Shown: positions 41,095-50,380 of the stretch, one piece after another
Layout: each line of letters opens with the position of its first letter
Numbering within the stretch: position 1 is the first letter of the stretch
Source: Streptomyces humicola
GTDB taxonomy: Bacteria; Actinomycetota; Actinomycetes; Streptomycetales; Streptomycetaceae
Length of the DNA: 64,000 nt
Direction: 5' to 3'
NCBI RefSeq assembly: GCF_024436035.1
Contig: NZ_JANFNG010000014.1
Coordinates: 1 to 64,000 of the forward strand
Translations under genes and position numbers: made by a program
The notes under the pieces: model-generated
The model's database searches: none
Told to the model about the DNA's origin: nothing
What the model saw: only the letters and a program-made list of their open reading frames with translations

Positions 41095-42111
41095 GTGGTC
41101 AAGCTCTCCGTCATCGTGCCGTTCTACAACGTGCAGGCATTCGCCCCCGACATGCTGAGAAGCCTTGCGTCGAATGCACGCCCGGATTTTGAATTCGTTC
41201 TGGTCGACGACTGTTCGACCGATGGCACACCGGACATACTGCAGCAGGCGGCGGCGCGCGGCGGGGTGCCCGGCGCCCGTCTCGTACGGCACGAACGCAA
41301 CGGCGGGCTCGCGACCGCCCGCAACTCCGGCCTCGACGCGGCCGAGGGCGAGTACCTCGCCTTCCTCGACGGCGACGACTGGATCGGCCCCGGCTATCTG
41401 GCCGGCCTGCTCGCCGCCATCGAGAAGCTGGGCTGCGACTTCGTCCGCACCGACCATGTGCAGGCCACCGGCAGCGAGCGCACGATCCGCCGCGTACCGC
41501 ACGGCAGGCGCGGTGAGGTGCTCGTTCCGCGCGATGCGATCCTGCCCGCCGACCGCTCGACGTCCGTCGACTACCCCTACGCCTGGGCCGGGATGTACCA
41601 CCGCCGGCTGAAGGATGCGGGGCTGCTGCACTTCCGGGACGGGCTGCGCACCGCCGAGGACCGTCCCTGGATCTGGCGGTTGCACCGCGAGGCCGAGTCG
41701 TTCGCCGTCCTGGGGATGTTCGGTGTCTTCTACCGGCGCGGGGTTGCGACCTCGCTCACCCAGATCGGAGATGTGCGCCAGCTCGACTTCATCCGCTCGT
41801 TCGATCAAGTGCTCGCGGAGACGGCAAACGATCCGCAGGCCGATCAGCTGATGCCGAAGGCGGTTCGCACGTACTGCGCGATCATCGCCCATCATCTCAA
41901 TACGATCGAGCGGTTCGAGCCGCCGATCGCGCGCCGGCTGCGGTCGATGAGTGCGGCCGCGCTGAAGCGGATGCCGCAGGACCTGCTCGCTGAGGCACTG
42001 GACTCGATGAACTTCGACCGCTCGCTGCGGCTGCGACGTCTGCTGCGTCTCAGCAGGGAGCAGGCAGCTGTCGTTGCCGGCGCTGTTGCCGGGGAAGAGG
42101 TCGCCGCCTGA
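41095..42111 (+). CDS. Family 2 glycosyltransferase
   Basis: The 338-residue GT-A enzyme begins LSVIVPFYNVQ and carries LVDDCSTDGT, RHERNGGLATARNSGLDAA and the DxD motif LDGDDW, the metal and nucleotide-sugar site. The C-terminal half includes TAEDRPWIWRLH and a helical tail. GTG 41095 is used; the frame upstream to 40960 has no domain likeness. The gene is divergent from the DUF6716-type gene and its stop overlaps the next start as TGATG, opening a three-gene right-running operon. Confidence 0.9.
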   Translation: MVKLSVIVPFYNVQAFAPDMLRSLASNARPDFEFVLVDDCSTDGTPDILQQAAARGGVPGARLVRHERNGGLATARNSGLDAAEGEYLAFLDGDDWIGPGYLAGLLAAIEKLGCDFVRTDHVQATGSERTIRRVPHGRRGEVLVPRDAILPADRSTSVDYPYAWAGMYHRRLKDAGLLHFRDGLRTAEDRPWIWRLHREAESFAVLGMFGVFYRRGVATSLTQIGDVRQLDFIRSFDQVLAETANDPQADQLMPKAVRTYCAIIAHHLNTIERFEPPIARRLRSMSAAALKRMPQDLLAEALDSMNFDRSLRLRRLLRLSREQAAVVAGAVAGEEVAA

Positions 42112-43457
42112 TGCCGCGCACCCAGATCGTCCTCGCCTCGACCCTCTACGGCGCGGCAACCGTGGCCGCCGCGCTCGACGCCGGCTGCTTCGGCCCAGCC
42201 GACCGCCGACTGCTGCTGGTCTCCAACAATGCAGCCGTCCCCGAGACCACCCCGCCGCTCGATGCCACGCATGGCTTCGCCGCGCTGCGCGACCGCTTCG
42301 ACGGCGTGCTCTCCTGGAACGAGGCGATCTCTCCGTTCCATCCCAGCGGTTGGGCGCCGCGCCCGGACGACGAGCCCATGTGGGAGCGGTATCTGCGGCT
42401 GCTGTGGGGGCTCGGCGACGACGAGATCGAGCTGGCCGTCGAGTCCGTCCACGTGGAGCCGGCCCTCGCGCTCGTCCAGCTCTTCCCGTCCGCGACGGTC
42501 GACGTCTACGCGGACGGGCTGATGAGCTACGGCCCGACGCGCAACAAGCTGGAGCCGCTGGTCACCACCCGCATCCGGCGGCTGCTCCACCCCGATCTCG
42601 TCCCCGGACTGCGGCCGTTGCTGCTCTCCGAGTACGGGGTCGAACCGCAGGTGGTGCCGACGGCCGCCTTCGTCGACGTGCTGGAGGAGCTGGCGAAGGC
42701 CACACCGTTGGGCGAGCCCGCCGGGGAGGGCCCGGCGGTGCTGCTCGGCCAGTATCTGGCGGTGCTCGGCATCCTCACCGCCGACGAGGAGGAGCGGCTG
42801 CATGTGCGCATGCTGCGCGGCGCGGCGGCGCGCGGCCACCGCACCATCGTTTTCAAGCCGCACCCGAGTGCGCCGGCGCGCTGGTCGCGGCGGCTGGAGA
42901 AGGAGGCCGCGGATCTCGGCGTCGAGCTGACGGTCTTCGACGAGCCGGTCCTCGCCGAGGTGCTCTTCCAGCAGCTGCGGCCCGCGCTGGTCGTCGGCTG
43001 CTTCTCCACCGCGCTGTTCACCGCTTCGGCGCTGTACGGGATTCCGGTCGCCCGTACCGGCACCGATCTGCTGCTGCGGCGGCTGACCCCGTACCAGAAC
43101 AGCAACCGGGTGCCGGTCACCATCGCCGAGGCGCTGCTCCCGGCCCTCGATCCACGGGAGGACGCGGCCGAGCCGCTCACCGTGCCCGAACTGACCGCGC
43201 TGCTGCGGGCGGTGGGCTTCTGCATGCAGGCGAAGGCGTATCCGAAGCTGCGCGTCGAGACCGTCCGCTATCTCGCCCGCCACCGCGACCGCCGTACCCG
43301 CCGCTACTTCGGCCGCCGCCGCCTCGTGGCACTCGCGCTGCCCGGCGGCATCCCCTCCGGGCTCGCCTTCCTGCCGCGCAGTCCGCTCGTCCGCAGGGTC
43401 GCGCGGCGCACGTTCCGACTGCTCAGGCTCCGCCCCAAGGGAGGCACAGGCACATGA
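42111..43457 (+). CDS. Alpha-2,8-polysialyltransferase-like protein
   Basis: The 448-residue protein shows the bacterial polysialyltransferase pattern: VDVYADGLMSYGPTRN (acidic-D-G motif, with Ala-Asp-Gly here), VFKPHPSAP (H-P motif) and VGCFSTALFTASALYGIPVA (Ser-Thr motif). It would add nonulosonic acid units to a growing chain, using the CMP-sugar made by the NeuA-like enzyme. It is translationally coupled on both sides. Its H-P motif is intact, unlike the second sialyltransferase-like protein of the locus. Confidence 0.82.
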   Translation: MPRTQIVLASTLYGAATVAAALDAGCFGPADRRLLLVSNNAAVPETTPPLDATHGFAALRDRFDGVLSWNEAISPFHPSGWAPRPDDEPMWERYLRLLWGLGDDEIELAVESVHVEPALALVQLFPSATVDVYADGLMSYGPTRNKLEPLVTTRIRRLLHPDLVPGLRPLLLSEYGVEPQVVPTAAFVDVLEELAKATPLGEPAGEGPAVLLGQYLAVLGILTADEEERLHVRMLRGAAARGHRTIVFKPHPSAPARWSRRLEKEAADLGVELTVFDEPVLAEVLFQQLRPALVVGCFSTALFTASALYGIPVARTGTDLLLRRLTPYQNSNRVPVTIAEALLPALDPREDAAEPLTVPELTALLRAVGFCMQAKAYPKLRVETVRYLARHRDRRTRRYFGRRRLVALALPGGIPSGLAFLPRSPLVRRVARRTFRLLRLRPKGGTGT

Positions 43458-44557
43458 CCGCCGTCGAGGCGGCCATCCCCGCCCCCAGATCCGCGACGCC
43501 GCCGCCCGCGCCCGCGCGGCTGCGCGCCCTCGACGGCCTACGGCTGATCGCCGCGCTCGGGGTGTGCGCCTACCACTACGCGGGACGCGGCGGCGACATC
43601 ACCCGCGCCTGGGGCACCTCGCCGCACACGTTGTTCCCCGCGCTCTCCGGCCCATTCTCGTACGGCTGCCTGGGCGTTCAGCTCTTCTTCGTCATCAGCG
43701 GGTTCGTGATCTGCATGAGCGGCTGGGGCCGCACGGTGCGGGCCTTCGCCGCCTCGCGCGCCGCCCGCCTCTTTCCCGCCTACTGGGCGGCGGTGCTGCT
43801 GATCACAGCGGTGTTCGCGCTTCCGTGGGTGCGCTTCCACCCCGTCTCGCCCAGCGATCTGCTCACCAACCTCACGATGCTTCAGATGCCGGTGGGCGCG
43901 CCGCGCGTCCTCGGAGTGGACTGGACGCTGTGGGCGGAGGCGCGCTTCTACCTCCTGTTCGCACTGTGCGTCCTGTGGCGCGGCGCGACGAGGCGCAGGG
44001 TGCTGCTCTTCTGCGTGCTGTGGACGGCTGGCGCGCTCTTCGCCGACGCGGCGCACAACGCGCTGCTCCAGCAGGTGCTGATGCCCGACTATGCGCCGTT
44101 CTTCGTCGGAGGCATCGGCCTGTATCTCGTCCACCGTTACGGGCACGACGCGAGCGCCTGGTCGGTCGTCGCCGTCGGCTGGCTGCTCGGCCAGCACTAC
44201 GCGGTGAAGGAGCTGGTGGCCCCGGCGCACGTCGCGGCGTTCCACCACCGCACGCAGCTCACCGTGATCGCGCTGGTGACGCTCGCGTTCGTCGCCGTCG
44301 CCGTCGTCACCCTCACCCCGGCCGCCCGGACCCCCTGGCCCTGGCTGACCACGGCCGGCGCCTTGACGTACCCCTTCTACCTCGTCCACGAACACCTGGG
44401 CTGGGTCGCCATCCCCGCCCTCCACCATGACCTCCGCCTCCCGGCCGCGGCCGTCCTCGTGGTGACCCCGGCGGCAATGCTGGTCCTCGCCTGGCTCCTC
44501 CACCGCTTCGTCGAACGCCCGCTCGCGTCACGCGTCAGGCGAGCACTGACCGGCTGA
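43454..44557 (+). CDS. Acyltransferase 3 family membrane protein
   Basis: The 367-residue protein has about ten membrane helices. It carries the family's RLRALDGLRLIAALGVCAYH, LFFVISGFVI, RLFPAYW, DWTLWAEARFYLLFA and YPFYLVHEHLG. Such enzymes O-acylate surface polysaccharides, so O-acetylation of the nonulosonate polymer is likely. The ATG overlaps the polysialyltransferase stop as ATGA. Confidence 0.88.
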   Translation: MTAVEAAIPAPRSATPPPAPARLRALDGLRLIAALGVCAYHYAGRGGDITRAWGTSPHTLFPALSGPFSYGCLGVQLFFVISGFVICMSGWGRTVRAFAASRAARLFPAYWAAVLLITAVFALPWVRFHPVSPSDLLTNLTMLQMPVGAPRVLGVDWTLWAEARFYLLFALCVLWRGATRRRVLLFCVLWTAGALFADAAHNALLQQVLMPDYAPFFVGGIGLYLVHRYGHDASAWSVVAVGWLLGQHYAVKELVAPAHVAAFHHRTQLTVIALVTLAFVAVAVVTLTPAARTPWPWLTTAGALTYPFYLVHEHLGWVAIPALHHDLRLPAAAVLVVTPAAMLVLAWLLHRFVERPLASRVRRALTG

Positions 44558-44566
44558 AGCAGTCGA

Positions 44567-44597
44567 GTGCGGCAAGGGTGTGCTCGCGCTGCCGCAC
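44567..44597. terminator. Hairpin between acyltransferase and acyl-CoA mutase genes
   Basis: GTGCGGCA and TGCCGCAC form an 8-bp perfect stem with a 15-nt loop in the 62-bp gap between two convergent genes. It is a modest terminator candidate for both. Confidence 0.5.
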
Positions 44598-44619
44598 GTA
44601 TACCGTCCGCCGCTCACCC

Positions 44620-46200
44620 TCAGAACGCGTCCGTGGGGACGTAGGCCCCCCACACCTCGCGGAGCGTGTTGCAGACCTCGCCGACCGTTGCGCGGGCGCG
44701 CAGGGCCTCCTTCATCGGGTAGAGGACGTTGTTCGTGCCCTCGGCAGCTTCCTTGAGCGCGGCCAGCGCCGCGTCCACTGCCGACTGGTCGCGCTCGGCG
44801 CGCAGCTTCGCCAGGCGTTCGGCCTGCTGGGCCTCGATCGCCGGGTCGACGCGCAGGGGCTCGTACGGCTCCTCCTCGTCGAGCTTGAAGCGGTTGACGC
44901 CGACCACGACGCGCTCGCCGGAGTCCGTCTCCTGGGCGATGCGGTAGGCGTTGCGCTCGATCTCGCTCTTCTGGAAGCCGTGCTCGATCGCATTGACCGC
45001 GCCGCCGAACTCCTCGACCTTGGCAATCAGTTCGACGGCCGCGGCCTCCACCTCGTCGGTCATCTTCTCGATGACGTAGGAGCCGGCGAACGGGTCGACG
45101 GTCGCCGTCACGTCCGTCTCGTAGGCCAGCACCTGCTGGGTGCGCAGCGCAAGCCGTGCCGACTTCTCCGTCGGCAGGGCGATCGCCTCGTCGAAGGAGT
45201 TGGTGTGCAGCGACTGCGTGCCGCCGAGCACGGCGGCGAGCCCCTGGACGGCGACGCGCACCAGGTTCACCTCCGGCTGCTGCGCGGTCAGCTGGACGCC
45301 GGCGGTCTGGGTGTGGAAGCGCAGCATCTGCGACTTGGGGTTCCTCGCACCGAACTCCTCGCGCATCACGCGCGCCCAGATCCTGCGCGCTGCGCGGAAC
45401 TTGGCGACCTCCTCGAGGATCGTGGTGCGGGAGACGAAGAAGAACGACAGGCGCGGCGCGAAGTCGTCGACGTCCATGCCGGCCGCGATCGCGGTGCGTA
45501 CGTACTCGATGCCATCGGCAAGGGTGAAGGCGATCTCCTGTGCGGGAGAGGCACCGGCCTCGGCCATGTGGTAGCCGGAGATCGAGATGGTGTTCCACTT
45601 CGGGATCTCGGCCTTGCAGTACTTGAAGATGTCGGCGATCAGGCGCAGCGACGGCTTGGGCGGGAAGATGTAAGTCCCGCGGGCGATGTACTCCTTGAGC
45701 ACGTCGTTCTGGATGGTGCCGGTGAGCTTGTCGGCCGGGACGCCCTGTTCCTCGGCGACGAGCTGGTAGAGCAGGAGCAGCAGGGCCGCAGGGGCGTTGA
45801 TCGTCATCGACGTCGACACCTTGTCCAGCGGGATCCCGCCGAAGAGCACCCGCATGTCGTCGACGGAGTCGATCGCGACACCCACCTTGCCGACCTCGCC
45901 GTGCGCGATCGGCGCATCGGAGTCGTGGCCCATCTGGGTGGGCAGGTCGAAGGCGACCGACAGGCCCATCGTGCCGTGCGCGATCAGCTCCTTGTAGCGG
46001 GCGTTGGACTCGGCCGCCGTGCCGAAACCGGCGTACTGGCGCATCGTCCACGGCTTGCCGGTGTACATCGTCGGGTACACACCGCGGGTGAACGGGTATG
46101 CACCCGGCTCGCCCAGCTTGACCGCAGGATCCCAGCCCGCCAGGTCATCGGGCCCGTACACCGGCTCGATCGGCAGACCCGACTCTGACTCGCGCCCCAT
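44620..46200 (-). CDS. Acyl-CoA mutase large subunit (methylmalonyl- or isobutyryl-CoA mutase type)
   Basis: The 526-residue protein is the substrate-binding barrel of the B12-dependent mutases: [53 protein letters not shown] and [17 protein letters not shown]. It ends without the C-terminal B12-binding domain, so it needs a separate small subunit, which is not in this window. Length and layout fit two-protein mutases such as IcmA/IcmB. ATG 46200 is preferred over GTG 46206 because GGAGGG lies 8 nt upstream of the former. Confidence 0.9.
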   Translation of the reverse strand: MGRESESGLPIEPVYGPDDLAGWDPAVKLGEPGAYPFTRGVYPTMYTGKPWTMRQYAGFGTAAESNARYKELIAHGTMGLSVAFDLPTQMGHDSDAPIAHGEVGKVGVAIDSVDDMRVLFGGIPLDKVSTSMTINAPAALLLLLYQLVAEEQGVPADKLTGTIQNDVLKEYIARGTYIFPPKPSLRLIADIFKYCKAEIPKWNTISISGYHMAEAGASPAQEIAFTLADGIEYVRTAIAAGMDVDDFAPRLSFFFVSRTTILEEVAKFRAARRIWARVMREEFGARNPKSQMLRFHTQTAGVQLTAQQPEVNLVRVAVQGLAAVLGGTQSLHTNSFDEAIALPTEKSARLALRTQQVLAYETDVTATVDPFAGSYVIEKMTDEVEAAAVELIAKVEEFGGAVNAIEHGFQKSEIERNAYRIAQETDSGERVVVGVNRFKLDEEEPYEPLRVDPAIEAQQAERLAKLRAERDQSAVDAALAALKEAAEGTNNVLYPMKEALRARATVGEVCNTLREVWGAYVPTDAF

Positions 46201-46350
46201 CGTCACAACCCTCCGTCTGGCTTACCGGCTGGTAATCCCTGCCCTCGCCACGGACTGTAGCGGCGACCGTGCGAGCCGTGGAGGCCTTGAGGCTGGGACC
46301 TTGCTCACAGGGTAGGGAGCACAAGAAGAAGACGGGTGGACGAGCCTGTC

Positions 46351-46390
46351 GACGCGGGCGGGGCGGGGGGAAAAACACCCCGCCCGCGTC
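46351..46390 (-). terminator. Terminator of the sigma factor/membrane protein operon
   Basis: GACGCGGGCGGGG pairs perfectly with CCCCGCCCGCGTC (13 bp) around a 14-nt loop containing AAAAA. It lies 95 bases after the end of the membrane-protein gene and before the mutase gene. Confidence 0.75.
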
Positions 46391-46485
46391 AGGCGCGGAC
46401 TTCGGCCAGTAACGGGGGAACCGGCACGTCCGCGGGTCGATGACCAGTCGACCCATAAGCATCTGCGCCAGGCGGCTGAAAAGTG

Positions 46486-47487
46486 TTACAGCCCTCCGCC
46501 GCTGCCTGCCCGGCCGCCCGAGCGCAGGAGCGGGGCCAGCCCGGTGGAGGGCTTGGCGTGCTTGGGGCGCTTGGCGTGCCTGGCCTGTCCGGTCTGCTTG
46601 GGCTGGGCGTCCCGTGGGTGCGCGGCCTGCGTCGGCTGCGCGGTCTTCGTGATCTGCGCGGTCTTCGTGATCTGCGCGGTCGTCGTAATCTGCGGGGCTT
46701 TCGGGGTCCGCGGGGCTTTCGGGGCCTTCGTGGCCTTCACAGGGGTGTCCGCCACGTGCGAGACCGTCTCGGGGACAGAGTCCGTCAGCTGGTCCGTCAG
46801 GCCCGACACGTCGACGCGGTGGTGCTTGACCGGGCCCTTGGGGTCGGCGGGGTCCTGGCCCCGGCCGCCCTTGTCATGGCCCGGCGTGGTGTGCGTCGGC
46901 GTAGGAGCGCCTCCCGCCCCGGTACCGGCGGTGCCGGACGGACCGGCCGTCGTCGACGGCGACGCAGGGGGGGTGGACGACGGGGTGGGCGACGGCGACG
47001 GGGTGACCTCAGGATCACGTTGCGGAGTCGTGGAGTCCGTCGAAGGATGCGACGCCCCGCTCGACGGAACGGTCGCGGGATCCCCGCCCGTGCTGGTGAA
47101 TGGGGACGGGATCACGCCTGTGCCGGCGGCCGCCGCAACCCCGCCGACCAGCGCGGTCGTGGCGAACGCCGCCGCCACCGCGACCTTCGCCGAGCCGGGC
47201 AGGCCGCGCAGCCGGTCCATCCGGCCCCGGTGGCGGCCAACGGAATCACAAGGGGGGCCGACAGGCGCAGCAGTGACCGCCACCGCCGTATCCGACTCAA
47301 GCGCCGCGCGGTAGGCGGCCAGCACCGCCTCCTCACCGGCCGGATCCGGCCGGCCGCCCGCGGCGGCTGCCGCCAGCAGTGCCGCCAGTGGCTCGCTCGC
47401 GCGGGCGCGACCGGGGTCGACCGGCTCACCGCGCAGCAGACGCTCGGCGGTGTGGTCGTCCAGCCAGTCTTGGCGGCTTCCGCTCAT
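46486..47487 (-). CDS. Membrane protein partner of an ECF sigma factor, Thr/Pro/Lys-rich
   Basis: The 333-residue protein has a cytoplasmic N-terminal part of about 90 residues (WLDDHTAERLLRGEPVDPGR), one membrane helix (KVAVAAAFATTALVGGVAA) and a long extracytoplasmic tail. The tail is rich in Pro, Ser and Thr, then Lys/Ala, with repeats KAPKAPRTPKAP and ITKTAQITKTAQ. An 18-bp DNA repeat at about 46635-46695 encodes the latter. The ATGA overlap with the sigma gene and the topology suggest an anti-sigma factor, although no ZAS zinc motif (HxxxCxxC) is present. Confidence 0.7.
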   Translation of the reverse strand: MSGSRQDWLDDHTAERLLRGEPVDPGRARASEPLAALLAAAAAGGRPDPAGEEAVLAAYRAALESDTAVAVTAAPVGPPCDSVGRHRGRMDRLRGLPGSAKVAVAAAFATTALVGGVAAAAGTGVIPSPFTSTGGDPATVPSSGASHPSTDSTTPQRDPEVTPSPSPTPSSTPPASPSTTAGPSGTAGTGAGGAPTPTHTTPGHDKGGRGQDPADPKGPVKHHRVDVSGLTDQLTDSVPETVSHVADTPVKATKAPKAPRTPKAPQITTTAQITKTAQITKTAQPTQAAHPRDAQPKQTGQARHAKRPKHAKPSTGLAPLLRSGGRAGSGGGL

Positions 47488-48119
47488 CTCACGTCCTTCT
47501 GCGTCGGCGCGCCCGCAAACGTCACACCGTCGGACGCCGAGGACGCCTCCAGCAGTTCCGCGAGCCGTCGCAAACCCCGGTGCGCGGCCGTGCGCACGGC
47601 GCCGGGACGCTTGCCGAGCACCTCCGCCGCGCTCTTCGCGTCGAGCCCCACGACGGCACGCAGCATCACCGCCTCCGCCTGGTCCACCGGCAGCCGGGAT
47701 ATCAGCTCCATCGCCCGCTCGGTGGCCAGCGCCTCCAGCGCCTCACCGGCGGTGTCGGCGCGGTGGTCGGCCATCCCGTAGAGCACGGTCTCGTCGCCGC
47801 CGATGGCGGGCCTGCGGCCGAGCCGCCGCACGTGGTCCAGCGCGCGGTTGCGTGCGATCGTCGCCGTCCACCCGCGGAAGCGGTCCGCGTCCCCGCTGAA
47901 TCGTGCCAGGTCACGGGTGATCTGCAGCCATGCCTCCGAGGCGACATCCTCGGCGTCGGCGTCGCCCACGAGCGTGCGCACATACGCGAGCAACCGGGGG
48001 TGGACGCTGCGGTAGACGGTGCGAAAGGAGGCCTCATCGCCTCGCTGCGCAGCGGCTATGGCAGCCGTCACCTGCGCGTCGTCGCCATCTCCGTCCCGCC
48101 GCAGCACGTGCCTCATCAT
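47484..48119 (-). CDS. ECF-type RNA polymerase sigma factor
   Basis: The 211-residue sigma factor has region 2 (FRTVYRSVHPRLLAYVRTLV, DAEDVASEAWLQITRDLARF, FRGWTATIARNRALDHVRRL) and region 4 (MELISRLPVDQAEAVMLRAV, LDAKSAAEVLGKRPGAVRTA). ATG 48119 and the adjacent ATG 48116 are both possible; the ribosome site is weak. The co-transcribed membrane protein probably controls it. The target promoters are unknown. Confidence 0.87.
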   Translation of the reverse strand: MMRHVLRRDGDGDDAQVTAAIAAAQRGDEASFRTVYRSVHPRLLAYVRTLVGDADAEDVASEAWLQITRDLARFSGDADRFRGWTATIARNRALDHVRRLGRRPAIGGDETVLYGMADHRADTAGEALEALATERAMELISRLPVDQAEAVMLRAVVGLDAKSAAEVLGKRPGAVRTAAHRGLRRLAELLEASSASDGVTFAGAPTQKDVR

Positions 48120-48401
48120 GCCCGATCCGTCCCCCCGAGCCGAGTCCCAGCCCCGCAGCCGGGCTGGTGTGACACTTTCCGCCCACCGGACGCTGTGTTG
48201 AGTAAGCGGCGTGCAGAACGGCGCGCGCTGCGAGACGGCGGCCGGGGAAGCTCCTGTGGGGGGAGGCGACTCCGGCCGTCTCTCACGTCCGCGCGGGCGT
48301 CCTTGTCACGCCAAGGAAACCGACAAGGACACTGTCTACTCCGCTCGTGCCCGCGCGTCTGCGCTTCCGTCCACGTAGGGGCCGAGACATTGCCCGTACG
48401 G

Positions 48402-49304
48402 GTGAAATTCGCGCATCTGTCGGTCAACGGCGTCCATGGGTCAGTACGTTGTCAGGGCGTCCCCATCTCGCTGCGCTTCTCCCACCCGTTCCCGTCCTGC
48501 GCTTCCCCCGCCCGTTCCCACCCTGCGCTTCTCCCACCCGTTCCCGCCCTGCGTTTCCCCCGCCCGTTCCCGCCCTGCGTTTCCCCCGCCCGTTCCCGCC
48601 CTGCGTTCCGCGTCCCGCCGCCCTGTTCCGCCTCGCGGCATCACCCCAGGAGTCCGAAGCTGGCCAGAAAGCTTCCGGCCGCCTCGTCGCCGACGGCGGC
48701 GTCCCGGCCGAGACCGTCGCTTCCGCTGCCCGCGCAAAGCCGTGGCAGCGGGACCCACGCCCCCACTCGGGACGGCAGACCAGAGCCACTGAACCCAACG
48801 GACACTCAACCGGATATTCCGTACATCCGTGACGGCCTGAGCCATCTCAACTCCATTCCCCCCAAAACCGCCGAAGCCGCGCTGCTCACCTGCTACGGCA
48901 GCCTCCGCTGGGCGCGCAGGCTCGCCGCCCACCGCCCGTACCCGGACCTCGGCGCACTGCTCGCCGCCGCCGACGAGGCCGCGTACGACATGCGCCCCGC
49001 CGATCTCGCCGAAGCGCTCGCCAACGAGACCGCCCTCCCACACCTTCCGCCCACCACGCTTGTGGGCTCCGCCGCCCGCACCGCGCTGCACGCCGCCCAC
49101 GCCGCGTACGAGGCGCGTTTCGGCCACGTCTTCGTGATCTGCCTCGACCCCGAGCATCCTGGTGAGCACCTCGACCAGGTGCTCACCGGCATCCGCGCCC
49201 GGCTCGGCAACGAGCCCGACGAGGAGCGCGCGGTCGCCGCCGAGGAGCTGCGCGGGATCGCCCGCGCCCGGCTCGTCCGCCTGGTGCGCTCCGCCCGGCC
49301 CTGA
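48402..49304 (+). CDS. OHCU decarboxylase-domain protein (start unresolved)
   Basis: From about 48837 the frame encodes a clear 2-oxo-4-hydroxy-4-carboxy-5-ureidoimidazoline decarboxylase-like domain: LSHLNSIPPKTAEAALLTCY, SLRWARRLAAHRPYPDLGAL, AAHAAYEARFGHVFVICL and a helical C-terminus. The family converts OHCU to S-allantoin in uric acid breakdown, though this subgroup is not proven. No ATG, GTG or TTG occurs in frame between the domain and GTG 48402. That start would add some 145 residues, including Pro-rich sequence encoded by the minisatellite. Core confidence is high; the N-terminus is not. Confidence 0.65.
   Translation: MKFAHLSVNGVHGSVRCQGVPISLRFSHPFPSCASPARSHPALLPPVPALRFPRPFPPCVSPARSRPAFRVPPPCSASRHHPRSPKLARKLPAASSPTAASRPRPSLPLPAQSRGSGTHAPTRDGRPEPLNPTDTQPDIPYIRDGLSHLNSIPPKTAEAALLTCYGSLRWARRLAAHRPYPDLGALLAAADEAAYDMRPADLAEALANETALPHLPPTTLVGSAARTALHAAHAAYEARFGHVFVICLDPEHPGEHLDQVLTGIRARLGNEPDEERAVAAEELRGIARARLVRLVRSARP
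48487..48613. repeat. 26-bp minisatellite, five copies
   Basis: The unit CGTTCCCGCCCTGCGTTTCC plus CCCGCC starts at 48487, 48513, 48539, 48565 and 48591, exactly 26 bp apart, with few differences; the last copy is partial. A weaker unit precedes it near 48459. Because 26 is not a multiple of 3, each copy shifts the frame. It lies just upstream of, or inside the 5' part of, the decarboxylase gene. Confidence 0.9.
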
Positions 49305-49478
49305 ACCCCGCGCCCGTTCGTTGAGCCGCTCGTGCTAGATCGATCACACCTGGCCTACCCCGGGAGCGGGAGCCGACAGCGCGTCGCTACCATGGCCGGG
49401 GCCGGTGACCGTCCCCGGCCGGGCCCGACCGACAGTGAAGCCGGCAGGTCCCTAGTCCCGTAACCGGAGGGTTTTTCC

Positions 49479-49859
49479 GTGCCGGCTGGAACGCTGTACC
49501 GCGGCCGGGAAGGCATGTGGTCCTGGGTGGCTCACCGAGTCACCGGCGTCCTCATCTTCTTCTTCCTGTTCGTCCACGTCCTCGACACCGCGCTCGTGCG
49601 CGTCTCCCCGCAGGATTACGACAACGTCGTGGCGACCTACAAGAACCCCGTCGTCAACCTGTTGGAGTACGGCCTCGTCGCCGCCATCCTCTTCCACGCG
49701 CTCAACGGCCTTCGCGTCATCGCCGTCGACTTCTGGTCCAAGGGCCCGAAGTACCAGCGGCAGATGCTGTGGTCCGTGGTCGGCATCTGGATCGTGCTGA
49801 TGGCCGGGGCCTTCTACCCCGTCCTGCAGCACACCCTGCGCACTGTGTTCGGGAGCTGA
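49479..49859 (+). CDS. sdhC: Succinate dehydrogenase cytochrome b556 subunit
   Basis: The 126-residue membrane anchor has three helices (HRVTGVLIFFFLFVHVLD, LEYGLVAAILFHALNGLRV, LWSVVGIWIVLMAGAFYPV). HALNGLR holds the haem-ligand His of the family, and the quinone-site region SWVAHRVTG is at the N-terminus. GTG 49479 follows GGAGGG. It opens the sdhCDAB operon of the TCA cycle and respiratory chain; 174 bp separate it from the upstream gene. Confidence 0.93.
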   Translation: MPAGTLYRGREGMWSWVAHRVTGVLIFFFLFVHVLDTALVRVSPQDYDNVVATYKNPVVNLLEYGLVAAILFHALNGLRVIAVDFWSKGPKYQRQMLWSVVGIWIVLMAGAFYPVLQHTLRTVFGS

Positions 49860-49869
49860 GGAACCGATT

Positions 49870-50361
49870 ATGTCTGCCGAGACCTCGACCCCCTCCGACG
49901 CTGTGGAGCTCACCTCCACCAGCGCGGGAACCTACAGCCCGGACAACCCCGCACCGGTGATCGAGCCGCCGCGGGCCCGCACCTCGCGCAGCCCCAAGAA
50001 GGTGAGCCGCACCAACTTCGAGATGTGGGCCTGGCTGTTCATGCGCCTGTCCGGCATCGTCCTCGTGGTGCTGGTGCTGGGCCACCTGATCATCCAGCTC
50101 GTCCTCGACGGCGGCGTGAGCAAGATCGGCTTCGCCTTCGTCGCCGGCCGCTGGGCCTCGCCGTTCTGGCAGCTGTGGGACCTGGGCATGCTGTGGCTCG
50201 CCATGCTGCACGGCGCCAACGGCCTGCGTACGGTCATCAACGACTACGCCGAGCGTGACACCACCCGCTTCTGGTTGAAGACGCTGCTCTACACCGCCAC
50301 GGTGTTCACCGTCTTCCTCGGCACGCTGGTGATCTTCACCTTCGACCCGAACATCCAGTAG
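49870..50361 (+). CDS. sdhD: Succinate dehydrogenase membrane anchor subunit
   Basis: The 163-residue second anchor has a Ser/Thr/Pro-rich N-terminal tail of about 45 residues and then three helices. [19 protein letters not shown] and [15 protein letters not shown] are typical. It starts 10 bp after sdhC and is followed by sdhA after 19 bp. With SdhC it binds haem and quinone and holds the catalytic subunits at the membrane. Confidence 0.92.
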   Translation: MSAETSTPSDAVELTSTSAGTYSPDNPAPVIEPPRARTSRSPKKVSRTNFEMWAWLFMRLSGIVLVVLVLGHLIIQLVLDGGVSKIGFAFVAGRWASPFWQLWDLGMLWLAMLHGANGLRTVINDYAERDTTRFWLKTLLYTATVFTVFLGTLVIFTFDPNIQ

Positions 50362-50380
50362 ACCCGGGGCTGACGCGACC

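Noticed and set aside
48487-48613. CRISPR-like array
   Set aside because: The 26-bp units are contiguous with no unique spacers and no cas genes are present, so it is a minisatellite.
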